Positions 17,064-25,674 of a DNA stretch of 64,000 nt are shown here, piece after piece (positions within the stretch are counted from its first letter, which is position 1; each line of letters opens with the position of its first letter). The notes under the pieces were generated by a model. That model did not search any database, was not told the DNA's origin, and saw only the letters and a list, made by a program, of their open reading frames with translations. The DNA comes from Pseudoalteromonas luteoviolacea (GTDB taxonomy: Bacteria; Pseudomonadota; Gammaproteobacteria; Enterobacterales; Alteromonadaceae): contig NZ_JAKFZS010000021.1 in assembly GCF_021654285.1 (NCBI RefSeq), positions 50,460-114,459 of the forward strand, in the 5' to 3' direction. The translations under genes were made by a program, and so were the position numbers.

Positions 17064-17859
17064 AGTTGGTAATTTGGGTTGCAACTTGCTCTTTTGCAGC
17101 CCATACACCGCGCTCAATGCCTTGTTCAACTATCATAGTCAGCGCTTTTTCAATTGCTTGGGTAACACAGATGTGCATTGGTTCATTTTCACTAAAACCA
17201 GCTTCTGCCTCGGCTAGGCGTTTATAACTGACATAACGGAAAAAACCAGCACGCATTTCCATCGACAACACGGTTTTCGTGGTTGCCACCGATAGCAGTA
17301 CTTGTCCTGTTCGCACATCTACTGCTCGCATATAAATGGAGATCACATCTTCTCTATACAGCTCCGACGCGCCAATGCCAAAATACTCCATGCCTAAACC
17401 GCCAGTTTTTACATTAGAGTCATAGCTGATGATCCCGCCCTCGAAAATAATTTTCGCCATGGTAAGTGGAGGCAAGCTCGCTGCTTTTTTTTGCTCATCT
17501 GTCATCGCAGCCCGGGTGATTTTTCGCTCAGTTAAAAGGTTTTGTAAACCTTCACGCTCCACAGGAATAAACCATTGTGTTTCATGTAACGCTTGCATCA
17601 AAATTGAGTTTGCCCCTTGCGTCACCGCCGTGGAGAATGAACTCACATTGTCTTTTGGTTTATACTGCCCTGTTTGATCACGAAATGAATAAACGGCGAC
17701 GGGGATTTTGCCAATCGGCTCCGGCAAAGCCTTTAACGAGGCAAATTCATGGCTTTTTTCTAATGGTTTAGGCAAGCTTTGCGCTGGGGGTAAAACGGCT
17801 CCCAAACTACTACAGCCACTGAGAAAAACTAAACAACACATTGTCACTACTTTATACAT
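17029..17859 (-). CDS. csgG: Curli secretion channel lipoprotein CsgG
   Basis: 276 residues with a lipoprotein signal ending FLSGC (Cys16). The protein matches CsgG, the nonameric outer-membrane channel through which curlins are exported: LPPAQSLPKPLEKSHEFASL, IPVAVYSFRDQTGQYKP, STAVTQGANSILMQAL and WFIPVEREGLQNLLTERKI. It starts on the csgF stop codon (TAATG overlap), so it is translationally coupled to csgF. It is the last gene of the curlin–csgE–csgF–csgG operon. Its 3' end overlaps convergent csgD by 35 bases. Confidence 0.96.
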   Translation of the reverse strand: MYKVVTMCCLVFLSGCSSLGAVLPPAQSLPKPLEKSHEFASLKALPEPIGKIPVAVYSFRDQTGQYKPKDNVSSFSTAVTQGANSILMQALHETQWFIPVEREGLQNLLTERKITRAAMTDEQKKAASLPPLTMAKIIFEGGIISYDSNVKTGGLGMEYFGIGASELYREDVISIYMRAVDVRTGQVLLSVATTKTVLSMEMRAGFFRYVSYKRLAEAEAGFSENEPMHICVTQAIEKALTMIVEQGIERGVWAAKEQVATQITNFNDAASMSVQS

Positions 17860-18281
17860 TAGCCAAACCTCGGCACTTCAATGATTGTGGTATCTCCGTT
17901 ATCAATGTGTTTGATCTGCACGGTGATCGAGTCAGGAGTACTGGTGATGACCTGTATTTCGTAATCACCACTAGTAAATGTCGAGTCTTCATTAAAAATG
18001 CTATCTTCAACATCATCGCCAAACGCCATATCAGAAATTTCTCTGACCATACGATTGAGATAAGTGCGCTCTAATGACTCTTGAAAACGCTCGCCATATG
18101 ACTTTTCTATAATTGGCGCGCGATGTTTATTTTGAGCATTGGCTTTGTTAAGCAACATACTGGCATTGAGCGGATTACCGCCAAAGGACGGGTTAATTGG
18201 TTTATAAACGATTTCAGTTGCTGACACACTCAACGTGAAAAAAGATAAAGAGGCTAATATTATTGTTTTCATTTTTACCAT
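17859..18281 (-). CDS. csgF: Curli assembly factor CsgF
   Basis: About 140 residues with a signal peptide ending SVSATEIVYKPI. The mature N-terminus TEIVYKPINPSFGGNPLNAS is the part that plugs the CsgG channel in known structures, and NPSFGGNP is the family signature. CsgF sits at the cell surface and helps nucleate or anchor fibres. The first ATG (18281) overlaps the csgE stop by seven bases; a second in-frame ATG at 18272 also has a purine-rich stretch upstream and is a credible start. Its own stop overlaps the csgG start. Confidence 0.95.
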   Translation of the reverse strand: MVKMKTIILASLSFFTLSVSATEIVYKPINPSFGGNPLNASMLLNKANAQNKHRAPIIEKSYGERFQESLERTYLNRMVREISDMAFGDDVEDSIFNEDSTFTSGDYEIQVITSTPDSITVQIKHIDNGDTTIIEVPRFG

Positions 18282-18673
18282 CCACTTTCAGCTAAATCAG
18301 GGGATCTTTGTTGATGTTGCGCACTGGCCATTGCATCCATGACCGCAAATAAAGCCGCTTCAACACGTTCATCTAGAGATCCGCCTCGTCGTCCCATCGC
18401 CGTGCTGTAAACCAAATGACGATTCATGCGCACATCTAATCGCGTACCAGCACGCGGCAGGACAGTTTCTTTTATGGTTATATTGACACCAGAAGTATTA
18501 GGCACCTCTCGCCAGAGTTGGGAGAAATCATAATAAAATTGATAACCAAAGCGACTAATGCTTTGGTCCATAACAAGACCACCTAATTCAACTTCTTCAT
18601 GGTGTTTCGAGGGCTTCGCAAAAGAGGTATAGCTTTGCCCCAAAAGTATCAAAATACAAAATGCGTACTTCAT
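18275..18673 (-). CDS. csgE: Curli periplasmic chaperone CsgE
   Basis: 132 residues with a signal peptide ending SYTSFAKPS. The mature part matches CsgE, the periplasmic cap and chaperone of the CsgG channel: ELGGLVMDQSISRFGYQFY, DFSQLWRE, TIKETVLPRAGTRLDV and NRHLVYSTAMG. The open frame continues upstream to 18946 inside the curlin gene, but only the ATG at 18673 gives a signal peptide and family length. No purine-rich site lies within 15 bases of this ATG; an AGGAGG occurs 21 bases upstream, on the far arm of a GC hairpin. Confidence 0.95.
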   Translation of the reverse strand: MKYAFCILILLGQSYTSFAKPSKHHEEVELGGLVMDQSISRFGYQFYYDFSQLWREVPNTSGVNITIKETVLPRAGTRLDVRMNRHLVYSTAMGRRGGSLDERVEAALFAVMDAMASAQHQQRSPDLAESGW

Positions 18674-18680
18674 AGTAATA

Positions 18681-18697
18681 AGGGGGCAAAGCCCCCT
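18681..18697 (-). other. GC-rich hairpin between curlin and csgE
   Basis: A 7-bp perfect stem AGGGGGC / GCCCCCT with a three-base loop lies in the 31-bp gap between the curlin stop codon and csgE. No long T-tract follows. Its upstream arm contains part of an AGGAGG sequence. It probably lets most transcripts stop, or stabilises the curlin mRNA 3' end, so that curlin is made in excess over its secretion factors. Confidence 0.6.
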
Positions 18698-18704
18698 CCT
18701 GTAA

Positions 18705-20237
18705 TTACTGCTGTGTAATCGTTGCGACGTTATTGTCACCAATTTGCGTGATACGCAAAGTTTGTGCATTACCTGCAACACCACCTTCAACGAGGTTACC
18801 ATTACCCGTTTGACTGATAGACACAATATTGTCATTACCCGCGACGACAAAGCCGCCAGACTCGATGCCTGCAACAAAGTTATTATTACCATCTTGTGCC
18901 AAGTCAATAGAGTTGTTGCTGCCTTCAAGTAATAAATCAATGACATTCAGCTCACCCGCTTGCGCAATATCAAGCTGATTATCTGAACTTGCCACCACAT
19001 AACCCATAGTAACAGCTGCACTATTACCAAGATCAGACTGTACTACTGTGATGTCGTTGTTATTAGACTCAATACTTGGATCTGGCTCTGACGACTGTAA
19101 TAAAAACTCATTTTGGCTACCGTTTTGTACGAGATCCACATCGTTGTCATCACCATTAAACAAGGCAATGTGTGCATCGTTAGTATCGCCTAACTGTGTC
19201 GTTGAGATTTCATTGTTATCACCCACAAGACCAACATACAAGGCATTTGAACCCAGCGCTTGCGCTGTAGCTTGTTGCATACTGATCACGGTGTTGTCAT
19301 TACCTTGAATATCCACCGCAGCTGAAGATTCATCACCTTTTTGCGTCACGGTGACATCATTGTCACTGCCTTGAAACAAGCCACTGTCAAACTCAATTTT
19401 GCTGCCTTCTTGGTCCACTTTTAAGTCATTATCGCTACCGATGATACCAGCGATATTAACAGCATTGTCATCACCTTCACTGAGTTCAAGCTCAATATCA
19501 TTATCATCGCCATTGATTTGTAAAATAGACACCCGGTGGTCGTCGCCAACTTGTGTCACTTCAATGTCATTGTCATTACCAACAACTGCTTCGACTTCAA
19601 CTTTGCTGAACGTGCCATTTTGGTCAATCGTAAAGGCGTTCTGATCGCCTGTTACATTGTTTAAGTGGACTTCATGCCATTCGCCTGACTGCGTGCTGGT
19701 CACCGTATTTTGGTTACCTTGCATGTTTTTATTGTACATCCAGTGACCGCCCGTGCTCTGCGATACACGCACATCATTTTCATCACCGTTGATAACATTC
19801 TCAACTTCGTTATTAATACCTAAGTAGCCTTGACCACTTTGTGCTACTGCAAGCTGGTTACTGTTACCTGTGATCACGGTTTCAGCGCCGTGCGAGTCAC
19901 CCTCTTGCGCGTAACTTTGAATGTTATTATCACCCGTTGTGGTCACCAAAATCGCATGGCTGTTACCAGTTTGGTTCGTAGTCGTCTCGTTGAAACTACC
20001 AGTTGTTGTGACATTCGCAAGGTTACTAGTACCTTCTTGAAAGCTCACTAGTGTATTACCACCGACAGATGCATTTTGTGTCACTGTCAGCGAATTACCT
20101 GTTGTAGCACCTCTTTCAAGTTGGCTTAAAGTAGAGGTAGCTTGTGTTTTATTCGTCTCTTCTATTGTTTGCGCAGCAACCGATTGGGTAAATGCCAAAG
20201 CAAGCGCACAACTAATTAATGATTTAGAAAACTTCAC
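18705..20237 (-). CDS. Giant acidic curlin-repeat protein (sole curlin of the locus)
   Basis: 510 residues with a signal peptide ending SVAAQ. The rest is made of about 17 repeats of 22–25 residues of the curlin type, roughly xGxxNxhxhxQxGxxxxhxhxxh, for example GNDNDIEVTQVGDDHRVSI, NGDDNDVDLVQNGSQNEF and IGDNNVATITQQ at the end. E. coli CsgA has five repeats in 151 residues. By hand count the mature chain has about 70 Asp/Glu and 10 Lys/Arg and no Cys. The C-terminus fits a curlin. It is first in the operon with csgE, csgF and csgG, and no separate csgA, csgB or csgC is present. It should form the amyloid fibre; whether it also nucleates is unknown. Confidence 0.92.
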   Translation of the reverse strand: MKFSKSLISCALALAFTQSVAAQTIEETNKTQATSTLSQLERGATTGNSLTVTQNASVGGNTLVSFQEGTSNLANVTTTGSFNETTTNQTGNSHAILVTTTGDNNIQSYAQEGDSHGAETVITGNSNQLAVAQSGQGYLGINNEVENVINGDENDVRVSQSTGGHWMYNKNMQGNQNTVTSTQSGEWHEVHLNNVTGDQNAFTIDQNGTFSKVEVEAVVGNDNDIEVTQVGDDHRVSILQINGDDNDIELELSEGDDNAVNIAGIIGSDNDLKVDQEGSKIEFDSGLFQGSDNDVTVTQKGDESSAAVDIQGNDNTVISMQQATAQALGSNALYVGLVGDNNEISTTQLGDTNDAHIALFNGDDNDVDLVQNGSQNEFLLQSSEPDPSIESNNNDITVVQSDLGNSAAVTMGYVVASSDNQLDIAQAGELNVIDLLLEGSNNSIDLAQDGNNNFVAGIESGGFVVAGNDNIVSISQTGNGNLVEGGVAGNAQTLRITQIGDNNVATITQQ

Positions 20238-20666
20238 ACTTTTCTCCTTAGTGTTTTAGTATTTTTAATTTGGTGTTAGTACCTTTATCACGCCACTTTA
20301 ACTCAAGTTAACTGCGTCAAATTTTGCCGTTGCCAAGACAAAAAATGCTCAAATTAAATTAAAGTCAATTCGCAAGAGTGGTACTGCTAAATAAAATTGA
20401 TTTATTCACTATCACAAAGATATTGAGAATAAATCACGATGCGTCCTGTTCTTATTTTGAAGTTCTTTAATTATTAGTTTGTCACTTTATTGATCTATTT
20501 CAGTATGTGTTTTTATCCAACCCGATAGACTTTAAAGTGAGTCACGTATTCACTCTAAATTGGTATGTGAGGAAGATAAATGAGAAATTTTATTGAATAA
20601 TTTAATTTATAATTATCATAAACTTACCCATAAGACATTACATACAATGTGATTGCGCACACTAAA

Positions 20667-20681
20667 ATACAAAAAAAGTAT
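20667..20681. promoter_or_regulatory. Dyad ATAC-N7-GTAT, copy 1
   Basis: ATAC, seven A residues, then GTATGA. A near-identical copy lies 57 bases downstream. The pair resembles a duplicated operator. Confidence 0.4.
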
Positions 20682-20723
20682 GAGTAAAAAAAACTCAAAT
20701 TTTTAAAGTCCCCAGATTAAAAA

Positions 20724-20738
20724 ATACCAAAAAAGTAT
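20724..20738. promoter_or_regulatory. Dyad ATAC-N7-GTAT, copy 2
   Basis: ATAC, CAAAAAA, then GTATGA. Context AAAATACCAAAAAAGTATGA matches copy 1 except for one base in the spacer. Confidence 0.4.
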
Positions 20739-20956
20739 GAACCACCATCTAAAACAGCTCTCAAATGCCACAAAAAAACATGAAATTTAACCGTTGAACT
20801 AATTTCAATTTGATGTGCTCACAATCTCTATATTAAGTTGATTGTCGTTGCCCAAAACGATGCCGTCATCAGTTCTTATAGATAGAAGTCCTAATAAAAA
20901 GTAGTCGTGCTAATACGCACCACTTCTTACAACTTAGAACAACTAAAATTGGAAGA

Positions 20957-23461
20957 ATGATGAAAACTAAACTTACAGCTTTAACGCTGGCGCTCACGCC
21001 ATTGCTTGCTTTTACATCTCACGCCGCAGTGCAAATTCAATCAACATCTCAAACTATTGATGATAGTGTCCTTGTAGTGTTTAAAGACAATGCAAGTGTT
21101 GCAATGCGCGCGCAAGCTCGCCAACTTGTTAAAGCACGTATCTCAGATAGCAATGCTGATGGCAAAGATGATAATTACAAAAATATCTTGAAAGGTCGTT
21201 TAGCAAAGTTTGACCTAAGCACAGTTTCACCTAAAGAAGCCATCAAATTACTCGAAGATCACCCAGCTGTTGCTTACGTAGAACCAAACTACATAGTCAA
21301 GGCAATGGCTATCCCAGATGATAGTCTGTTTGATCAGCTTTGGGGTTTACATAACACAGGTCAGACAGGCGGCACTAACGATGCAGATATTAATGCACCT
21401 GAAGCTTGGGATATTAGTGTCGGTTCTCGTGATGTCATCGTCGGGGTCATTGATACCGGTGTGGATTACACTCACCCTGATCTAAGCGCAAACATGTGGG
21501 TAAACCCAGGTGAAATCGCTGGGGATGGCGTAGACAATGATGGTAATGGGTATATTGACGATGTATATGGTATCAATGCCATTACTGATAGCGGAGACCC
21601 AATGGATGACCAAGGGCATGGTACACACGTATCTGGAACGATTGGCGCATCTGGCAACAATGCAACTGGGGTTGTAGGTGTTAACCATGAAGTGTCCATT
21701 GTCGGCTGTAAATTCCTTAATTCATCAGGTAGTGGCTCAACCGCCGATGCCATCAAATGTATCGATTATATGGTCGGTTTGAAAAATGCGGGCCACAACG
21801 TCAGTGTACTAAACAACAGTTGGGGCGGTGGTGGCTTTAGCCAAGCATTATATGACTCAATGACAGCGAGTGATCAGGCCGGTATCTTATTCGTTGCGGC
21901 GGCTGGTAACGGTGCCAGAGACAATGATGTGTCACCAAGCTACCCTGCAAGCTATGACCATGATAGCGTTTTAGCTGTCGCGTCGACGACACACACTGAT
22001 AGCATGTCTTCATTCTCACAGTGGGGCCTAACTTCTGTCGATTTAGGTGCGCCAGGCAGTGATGTATTGTCAACAGTGCCAGGTGGCAGCTACTCGTCTT
22101 TCTCAGGCACATCAATGGCAACGCCACACGTTGCGGGCGCTGCGGCCTTAGCGCTTGCTGTAAACCCTAGCCTGACTACCATTGAGCTTAAAAACCTACT
22201 TATGAATTCAGGTAAGCCAATCCCTGCACTGGAAGGAAAAACGGTATCAGGTAAACGTCTTGATGTGCATCAAGCACTCATTGACGCTGACCCAGAGCCT
22301 GGCTTTAGAGTGGTAGCGTCACCTGTTGCACAAGAGGTTACAGCAGGTGAAACCGCTCAGTATCAATTGACGTTCACTTCAGTTGCGAATTGGCAAGGTG
22401 AAATAGCGTTGACAGCAGCCGGTGATTTGAACGGCGTTACCCTATCAACCACAACGGTTACGCCGGGTGAGACAGCAGTACTCAGTGTGCCTACCACAGC
22501 AGAAACACAATGGGGCGCATATAACTTCACAGTGAACGCAACGTCTGGCCAGCTTAGCCAACAGAAGCAAGTAGCGCTGTCAGTGTTGCCGCAAGGTATG
22601 CGTGACTTCACCTATGACAATACGACCAGTGTAGATATTCCTGACAACGCTGCTGAAGGTGTGGAGTCTAAGATCACCATTGTTGATCCAATTACTATTT
22701 TTGGCTCTAGTACGGCTCTAAATATTAGCCATACCTATATCGGTGATTTACTTGTTACCCTTACGTCACCAACTGGTACCGTGGCGACTTTACACAACCG
22801 TGCCGGTGGTAGCGCAGACAATATCGTAGGCAGCTTTGCATCAAGCGCCTTTAACGGTGAAGTTGCTGCAGGTGATTGGACATTAAAAGTAGTTGATAAC
22901 GCTGCGGTTGATACTGGCACACTCAACAACTGGTCTCTTACTCTGACGGGTATTGGTGAGATTTCTGAACAGCCACCTGTTGCAGGTTTCGACTTTGTAC
23001 GTGACGGCTTAGATGTCACGTTTACTGACACCAGTACTGATGTCAACGATGACATTGTGAGCAGAGCGTGGGACTTTGGTGATGGCAATACCAGCGACCA
23101 ACAAAACCCACTACACACTTTTGCTGCTTCAGGCGAGTATGAGGTGACACTCACAGTCACTGACAGCCAAGGTCACACGCACGCTAGCACACAAACTATC
23201 TCAGTGAGTGCCGATAAGCCACTTCTTGAAGTGGTGAGAGCGAACAAAACGCGTTTAGGCTCAATTCGTGTTGAATTACGCTGGAGTGGTTCTACTGCGG
23301 ATCAAGTTTCCATTTACCGTGATGGTCAGTTAGTTAACACAGTAAACAACACAGGTAAGTTCCGTGACTTCACGCGTGATGCAGAAGCGACCAGCTACAC
23401 CTACAAACTGTGTCAAGTAGGCGATATTTGCTCACCAGAAGTGACCGTTAACTTTCAATAA
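20957..23461 (+). CDS. Secreted subtilisin-like protease with P-domain and PKD domain
   Basis: 834 residues. Signal peptide ends SHAAVQ. An inhibitor I9 propeptide (about 30–115; DSVLVVFKDNASVAM, HPAVAYVEPNYIV) precedes the S8 domain. The catalytic triad is Asp in VGVIDTGVDYTHPDL, His in GHGTHVSGTIG and Ser in GTSMATPHVAGAAA. A proprotein-convertase P domain follows (TYDNTTSVDIPDNAAEG to WSLTLTGIG), then a PKD domain (VTFTDTSTDVNDDIV, AWDFGDGNTSDQQNP) and a short fibronectin-like end (VELRWSGSTADQVSIYRDG). It should be an extracellular protease; the PKD domain often helps bind insoluble protein. GGAAG precedes the start. It is transcribed away from the curli operon. Confidence 0.93.
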   Translation: MMKTKLTALTLALTPLLAFTSHAAVQIQSTSQTIDDSVLVVFKDNASVAMRAQARQLVKARISDSNADGKDDNYKNILKGRLAKFDLSTVSPKEAIKLLEDHPAVAYVEPNYIVKAMAIPDDSLFDQLWGLHNTGQTGGTNDADINAPEAWDISVGSRDVIVGVIDTGVDYTHPDLSANMWVNPGEIAGDGVDNDGNGYIDDVYGINAITDSGDPMDDQGHGTHVSGTIGASGNNATGVVGVNHEVSIVGCKFLNSSGSGSTADAIKCIDYMVGLKNAGHNVSVLNNSWGGGGFSQALYDSMTASDQAGILFVAAAGNGARDNDVSPSYPASYDHDSVLAVASTTHTDSMSSFSQWGLTSVDLGAPGSDVLSTVPGGSYSSFSGTSMATPHVAGAAALALAVNPSLTTIELKNLLMNSGKPIPALEGKTVSGKRLDVHQALIDADPEPGFRVVASPVAQEVTAGETAQYQLTFTSVANWQGEIALTAAGDLNGVTLSTTTVTPGETAVLSVPTTAETQWGAYNFTVNATSGQLSQQKQVALSVLPQGMRDFTYDNTTSVDIPDNAAEGVESKITIVDPITIFGSSTALNISHTYIGDLLVTLTSPTGTVATLHNRAGGSADNIVGSFASSAFNGEVAAGDWTLKVVDNAAVDTGTLNNWSLTLTGIGEISEQPPVAGFDFVRDGLDVTFTDTSTDVNDDIVSRAWDFGDGNTSDQQNPLHTFAASGEYEVTLTVTDSQGHTHASTQTISVSADKPLLEVVRANKTRLGSIRVELRWSGSTADQVSIYRDGQLVNTVNNTGKFRDFTRDAEATSYTYKLCQVGDICSPEVTVNFQ

Positions 23462-23500
23462 TCTATAAATAGCGCCCAAAGTGGCCTATGACCTTTAACG

Positions 23501-23525
23501 CTGCACGGCTACTTTGGCCGTGCAG
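23501..23525. terminator. Hairpin between convergent subtilase and flavin reductase
   Basis: CTGCACGGC / GCCGTGCAG, a 9-bp stem with a 7-base loop. It spans the stop codon of the flavin reductase gene, so it may end both convergent transcripts. Confidence 0.5.
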
Positions 23526-24123
23526 ATTTAAACACCTCACCTAAACTGGCAAATTCAGCTCCGCCTAGCCGCGCTAATGGATCTAACTTTAACGCATCGA
23601 CTTTACTGCGTCCTTTGTCATCCAGTTGTACAATTTCATCATCGATATAAGCATGAGTAACTTCAACAAAAACGAGCTTCATCGGTAATTCCCCCATTTC
23701 AACCACTTTGTGTAACTTACATGCAAAGGCAACCTTTGCTTTTTCAATACGAGGCAAAGTGGAACCAGGAAAATCACACACCGCCAAATCGAGTAAATCA
23801 AGCTCTGATTCATCATTGGGTAACGAGGCTGCTGATTGTGTTACCTCATGTGCTAACGTACTGTCCGCAATATGGATCACCAACTCCTGTGTCACCTCGA
23901 CATTCACCACTGAATCTTTGTACTCCCCCGTTGGCTTTTGTCCTACTGCATACATCAAAATGGCAGGATCTGAGCTAATCGCGGTAAAGTATGAGAAAGG
24001 CGCTAAATTCAGCGTGCCTTTTGCTGTTTTTGATAATACCCATGCGATCGGTCTAGGCACCACAGTTTGGGTCAATGTATGGTAAACATGATTTGGAGAT
24101 AATTCCTTAAAATCTAAAATCAT
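23509..24123 (-). CDS. Flavin reductase-like FMN-binding protein
   Basis: 204 residues of the split-barrel flavin reductase fold. Family signatures are VVPRPIAWVLSKTAKGTLNLAPFSYF, which binds FMN, then SSDPAILMYAVG and the C-terminal DPLARLGGAEFASLGEVF. It probably uses NAD(P)H to reduce FMN or to act on an unknown substrate in the cytoplasm. The open frame extends to 24192, but the ATG at 24123 has AAGG upstream and starts at the conserved MILDFKEL. It is a single gene with its own 3' hairpin. Confidence 0.85.
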   Translation of the reverse strand: MILDFKELSPNHVYHTLTQTVVPRPIAWVLSKTAKGTLNLAPFSYFTAISSDPAILMYAVGQKPTGEYKDSVVNVEVTQELVIHIADSTLAHEVTQSAASLPNDESELDLLDLAVCDFPGSTLPRIEKAKVAFACKLHKVVEMGELPMKLVFVEVTHAYIDDEIVQLDDKGRSKVDALKLDPLARLGGAEFASLGEVFKSARPK

Positions 24124-24382
24124 TATGATGGCCTTAATTAAGTAGCGGATGTGCATGCATACGAATTGTACATGAAAATAAATCGAGCTCATTGAAAAGT
24201 ATAAACATAATGCCCTAACATTTATTTAAAGCTACCAGCTCAAACCTCCCTAAAAGTTAAAGAACGTCTTAACAATAATAAAGTTAATATCAAGCCGCTT
24301 TTCGTCATGCTCAAAAATCAAAAGCCGCTTTATTAATAAAACGACTTTTATATGAAGTGTTCACACTGGCTAGCTCACAGTA

Positions 24383-25570
24383 TCATACCCACTGTGCAAA
24401 GCGACCACTCAACTCAAACCCCCAGAGTAATCCGGCAGTGCCGCCGATGACGCCAAACCCCCAACCTAACATGCCAAATTTATTTTGCTTTGAGAGTTGT
24501 TTGTATGCGAGCTCATCGCCTTGTGCCTGTTTAACGATCCGCTGCTTATTTGCCACAGCCATAATCACTGTAAACCGGGTCACACCTATCAATAAAAATA
24601 CATAGCTTAAGGTGGGGAATAGCCAACCTGCGCTAAATTGATAAGCCAATACCATCAGCAGCGCACTGACAACTATCCATGCATTTGTTAGCCTACGAGC
24701 GCGATGTAATTTGGCCACCACTTCAGGGTCATCAAAATGTTTAAGCGCCCTTTTGGCACTGATATCATTGGCAAGTAAAGCCATCGCCCCACCAGCCACC
24801 GCACCGCCGAAAATACTCATCAACTTCCATAACCACGAGGCTTGAGATTGTGTCGCAGCACCGAGCGTCGCTGCAGCTACAGGAGAGGAAGTGACAGCAA
24901 GGGATAAGACCAGCGATGACAGTCCAACCGGTGCGGTCGCTAAGATCAGCTTGCCATAGTTCGCCATCATTTGACTTTTAAGTAGAGTGCGCACACGCTC
25001 CAAACGCTTTCTCAGTGTGCTTTCACTGACCCCTAGTAAGGCACTCACGTGTGCTGTACTTTGACCTTCTCGATAATAGAGTAAAACCGCCTCTTTGCTG
25101 TCATCAGGCAATTTATCTAAAAAGTGATACAGTAGCGCTGATTGCTGTTTTTTAATCAGCATATCATCTAACTCGCTTGCACCATCTACTAATTGTTGCA
25201 GAACCCGTTCGGCCTGTGCTGAACTCACCTGTTTATGTGATACCGCCCCCTGATCGCGAAGGTGGTTAATGGCTGTATAGCGCGTTAACTGCCTTATCCA
25301 AGGTAAAATACTGGCGTTACTTTTTAGCTCTCCCAGCTTGTGCCATGCCTTAATAAACACCTTTTGACTGACATCTTCACTGTGTGCAACATCTTTGGTG
25401 ATTGCCAATGCAATGCTGCTCACCACGCCAGATAGCCGCTCTACCAAAACAGAAAATGCTTTTTTATCGCCCGCTTTTGCACTCTCCACCAATTGAATAA
25501 GCTGACTTTCAACATCCATCGCATTTTCTCCTTGCATCGAAACCGGTAAGTACGCCTTTGACTCTATCAT
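24383..25570 (-). CDS. ECF sigma factor with a C-terminal membrane domain
   Basis: 395 residues. The N-terminal half is an ECF sigma factor: region 2 (AGDKKAFSVLVERLSG, HSEDVSQKVFIKAWHKL, SILPWIRQLTRYTAINHLRD) and region 4 (LLYHFLDKLPDDSKEAVLL, SALLGVSESTLRKRLERVR). From about residue 205 there are about five hydrophobic segments (LILATAPVGLSSLVLSLAV, LMSIFGGAVAGGAMALLA, AWIVVSALLMVLAYQF, LSYVFLLIGVTRFTVIMAVA, MLGWGFGVIGGTAGLLWGF). The sigma factor is therefore tethered to the membrane unless cut. No separate anti-sigma gene is adjacent. GGAAGGA precedes the ATG at 25570; a TTG at 25585 is upstream and rejected. Confidence 0.85.
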   Translation of the reverse strand: MIESKAYLPVSMQGENAMDVESQLIQLVESAKAGDKKAFSVLVERLSGVVSSIALAITKDVAHSEDVSQKVFIKAWHKLGELKSNASILPWIRQLTRYTAINHLRDQGAVSHKQVSSAQAERVLQQLVDGASELDDMLIKKQQSALLYHFLDKLPDDSKEAVLLYYREGQSTAHVSALLGVSESTLRKRLERVRTLLKSQMMANYGKLILATAPVGLSSLVLSLAVTSSPVAAATLGAATQSQASWLWKLMSIFGGAVAGGAMALLANDISAKRALKHFDDPEVVAKLHRARRLTNAWIVVSALLMVLAYQFSAGWLFPTLSYVFLLIGVTRFTVIMAVANKQRIVKQAQGDELAYKQLSKQNKFGMLGWGFGVIGGTAGLLWGFELSGRFAQWV

Positions 25571-25674
25571 AACTTTTCCTTCCAACTGTCGTTATAAATA
25601 AAGTCACGGCCAAGAAGATAACTGTGACAAAAATATGAGGTTTTTTTCAAAGTAAAAAATGAAAGGTAAGAAAC

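Larger units (their letters stand above)
20238..20956. other. 719-bp AT-rich divergent regulatory region
   Basis: Lies between the curli operon (minus) and a subtilase (plus). It is very AT-rich, has no credible ORF, and holds two copies of an ATAC-N7-GTAT dyad. It must carry the curli promoter and the subtilase promoter. Confidence 0.7.

Noticed and set aside
18674..18946. N-terminal extension of csgE reading into the curlin gene
   Set aside because: It lies antisense-free but out of frame inside the repeat-coding curlin gene, has no signal peptide, and the ATG at 18673 gives the known CsgE length and signal.
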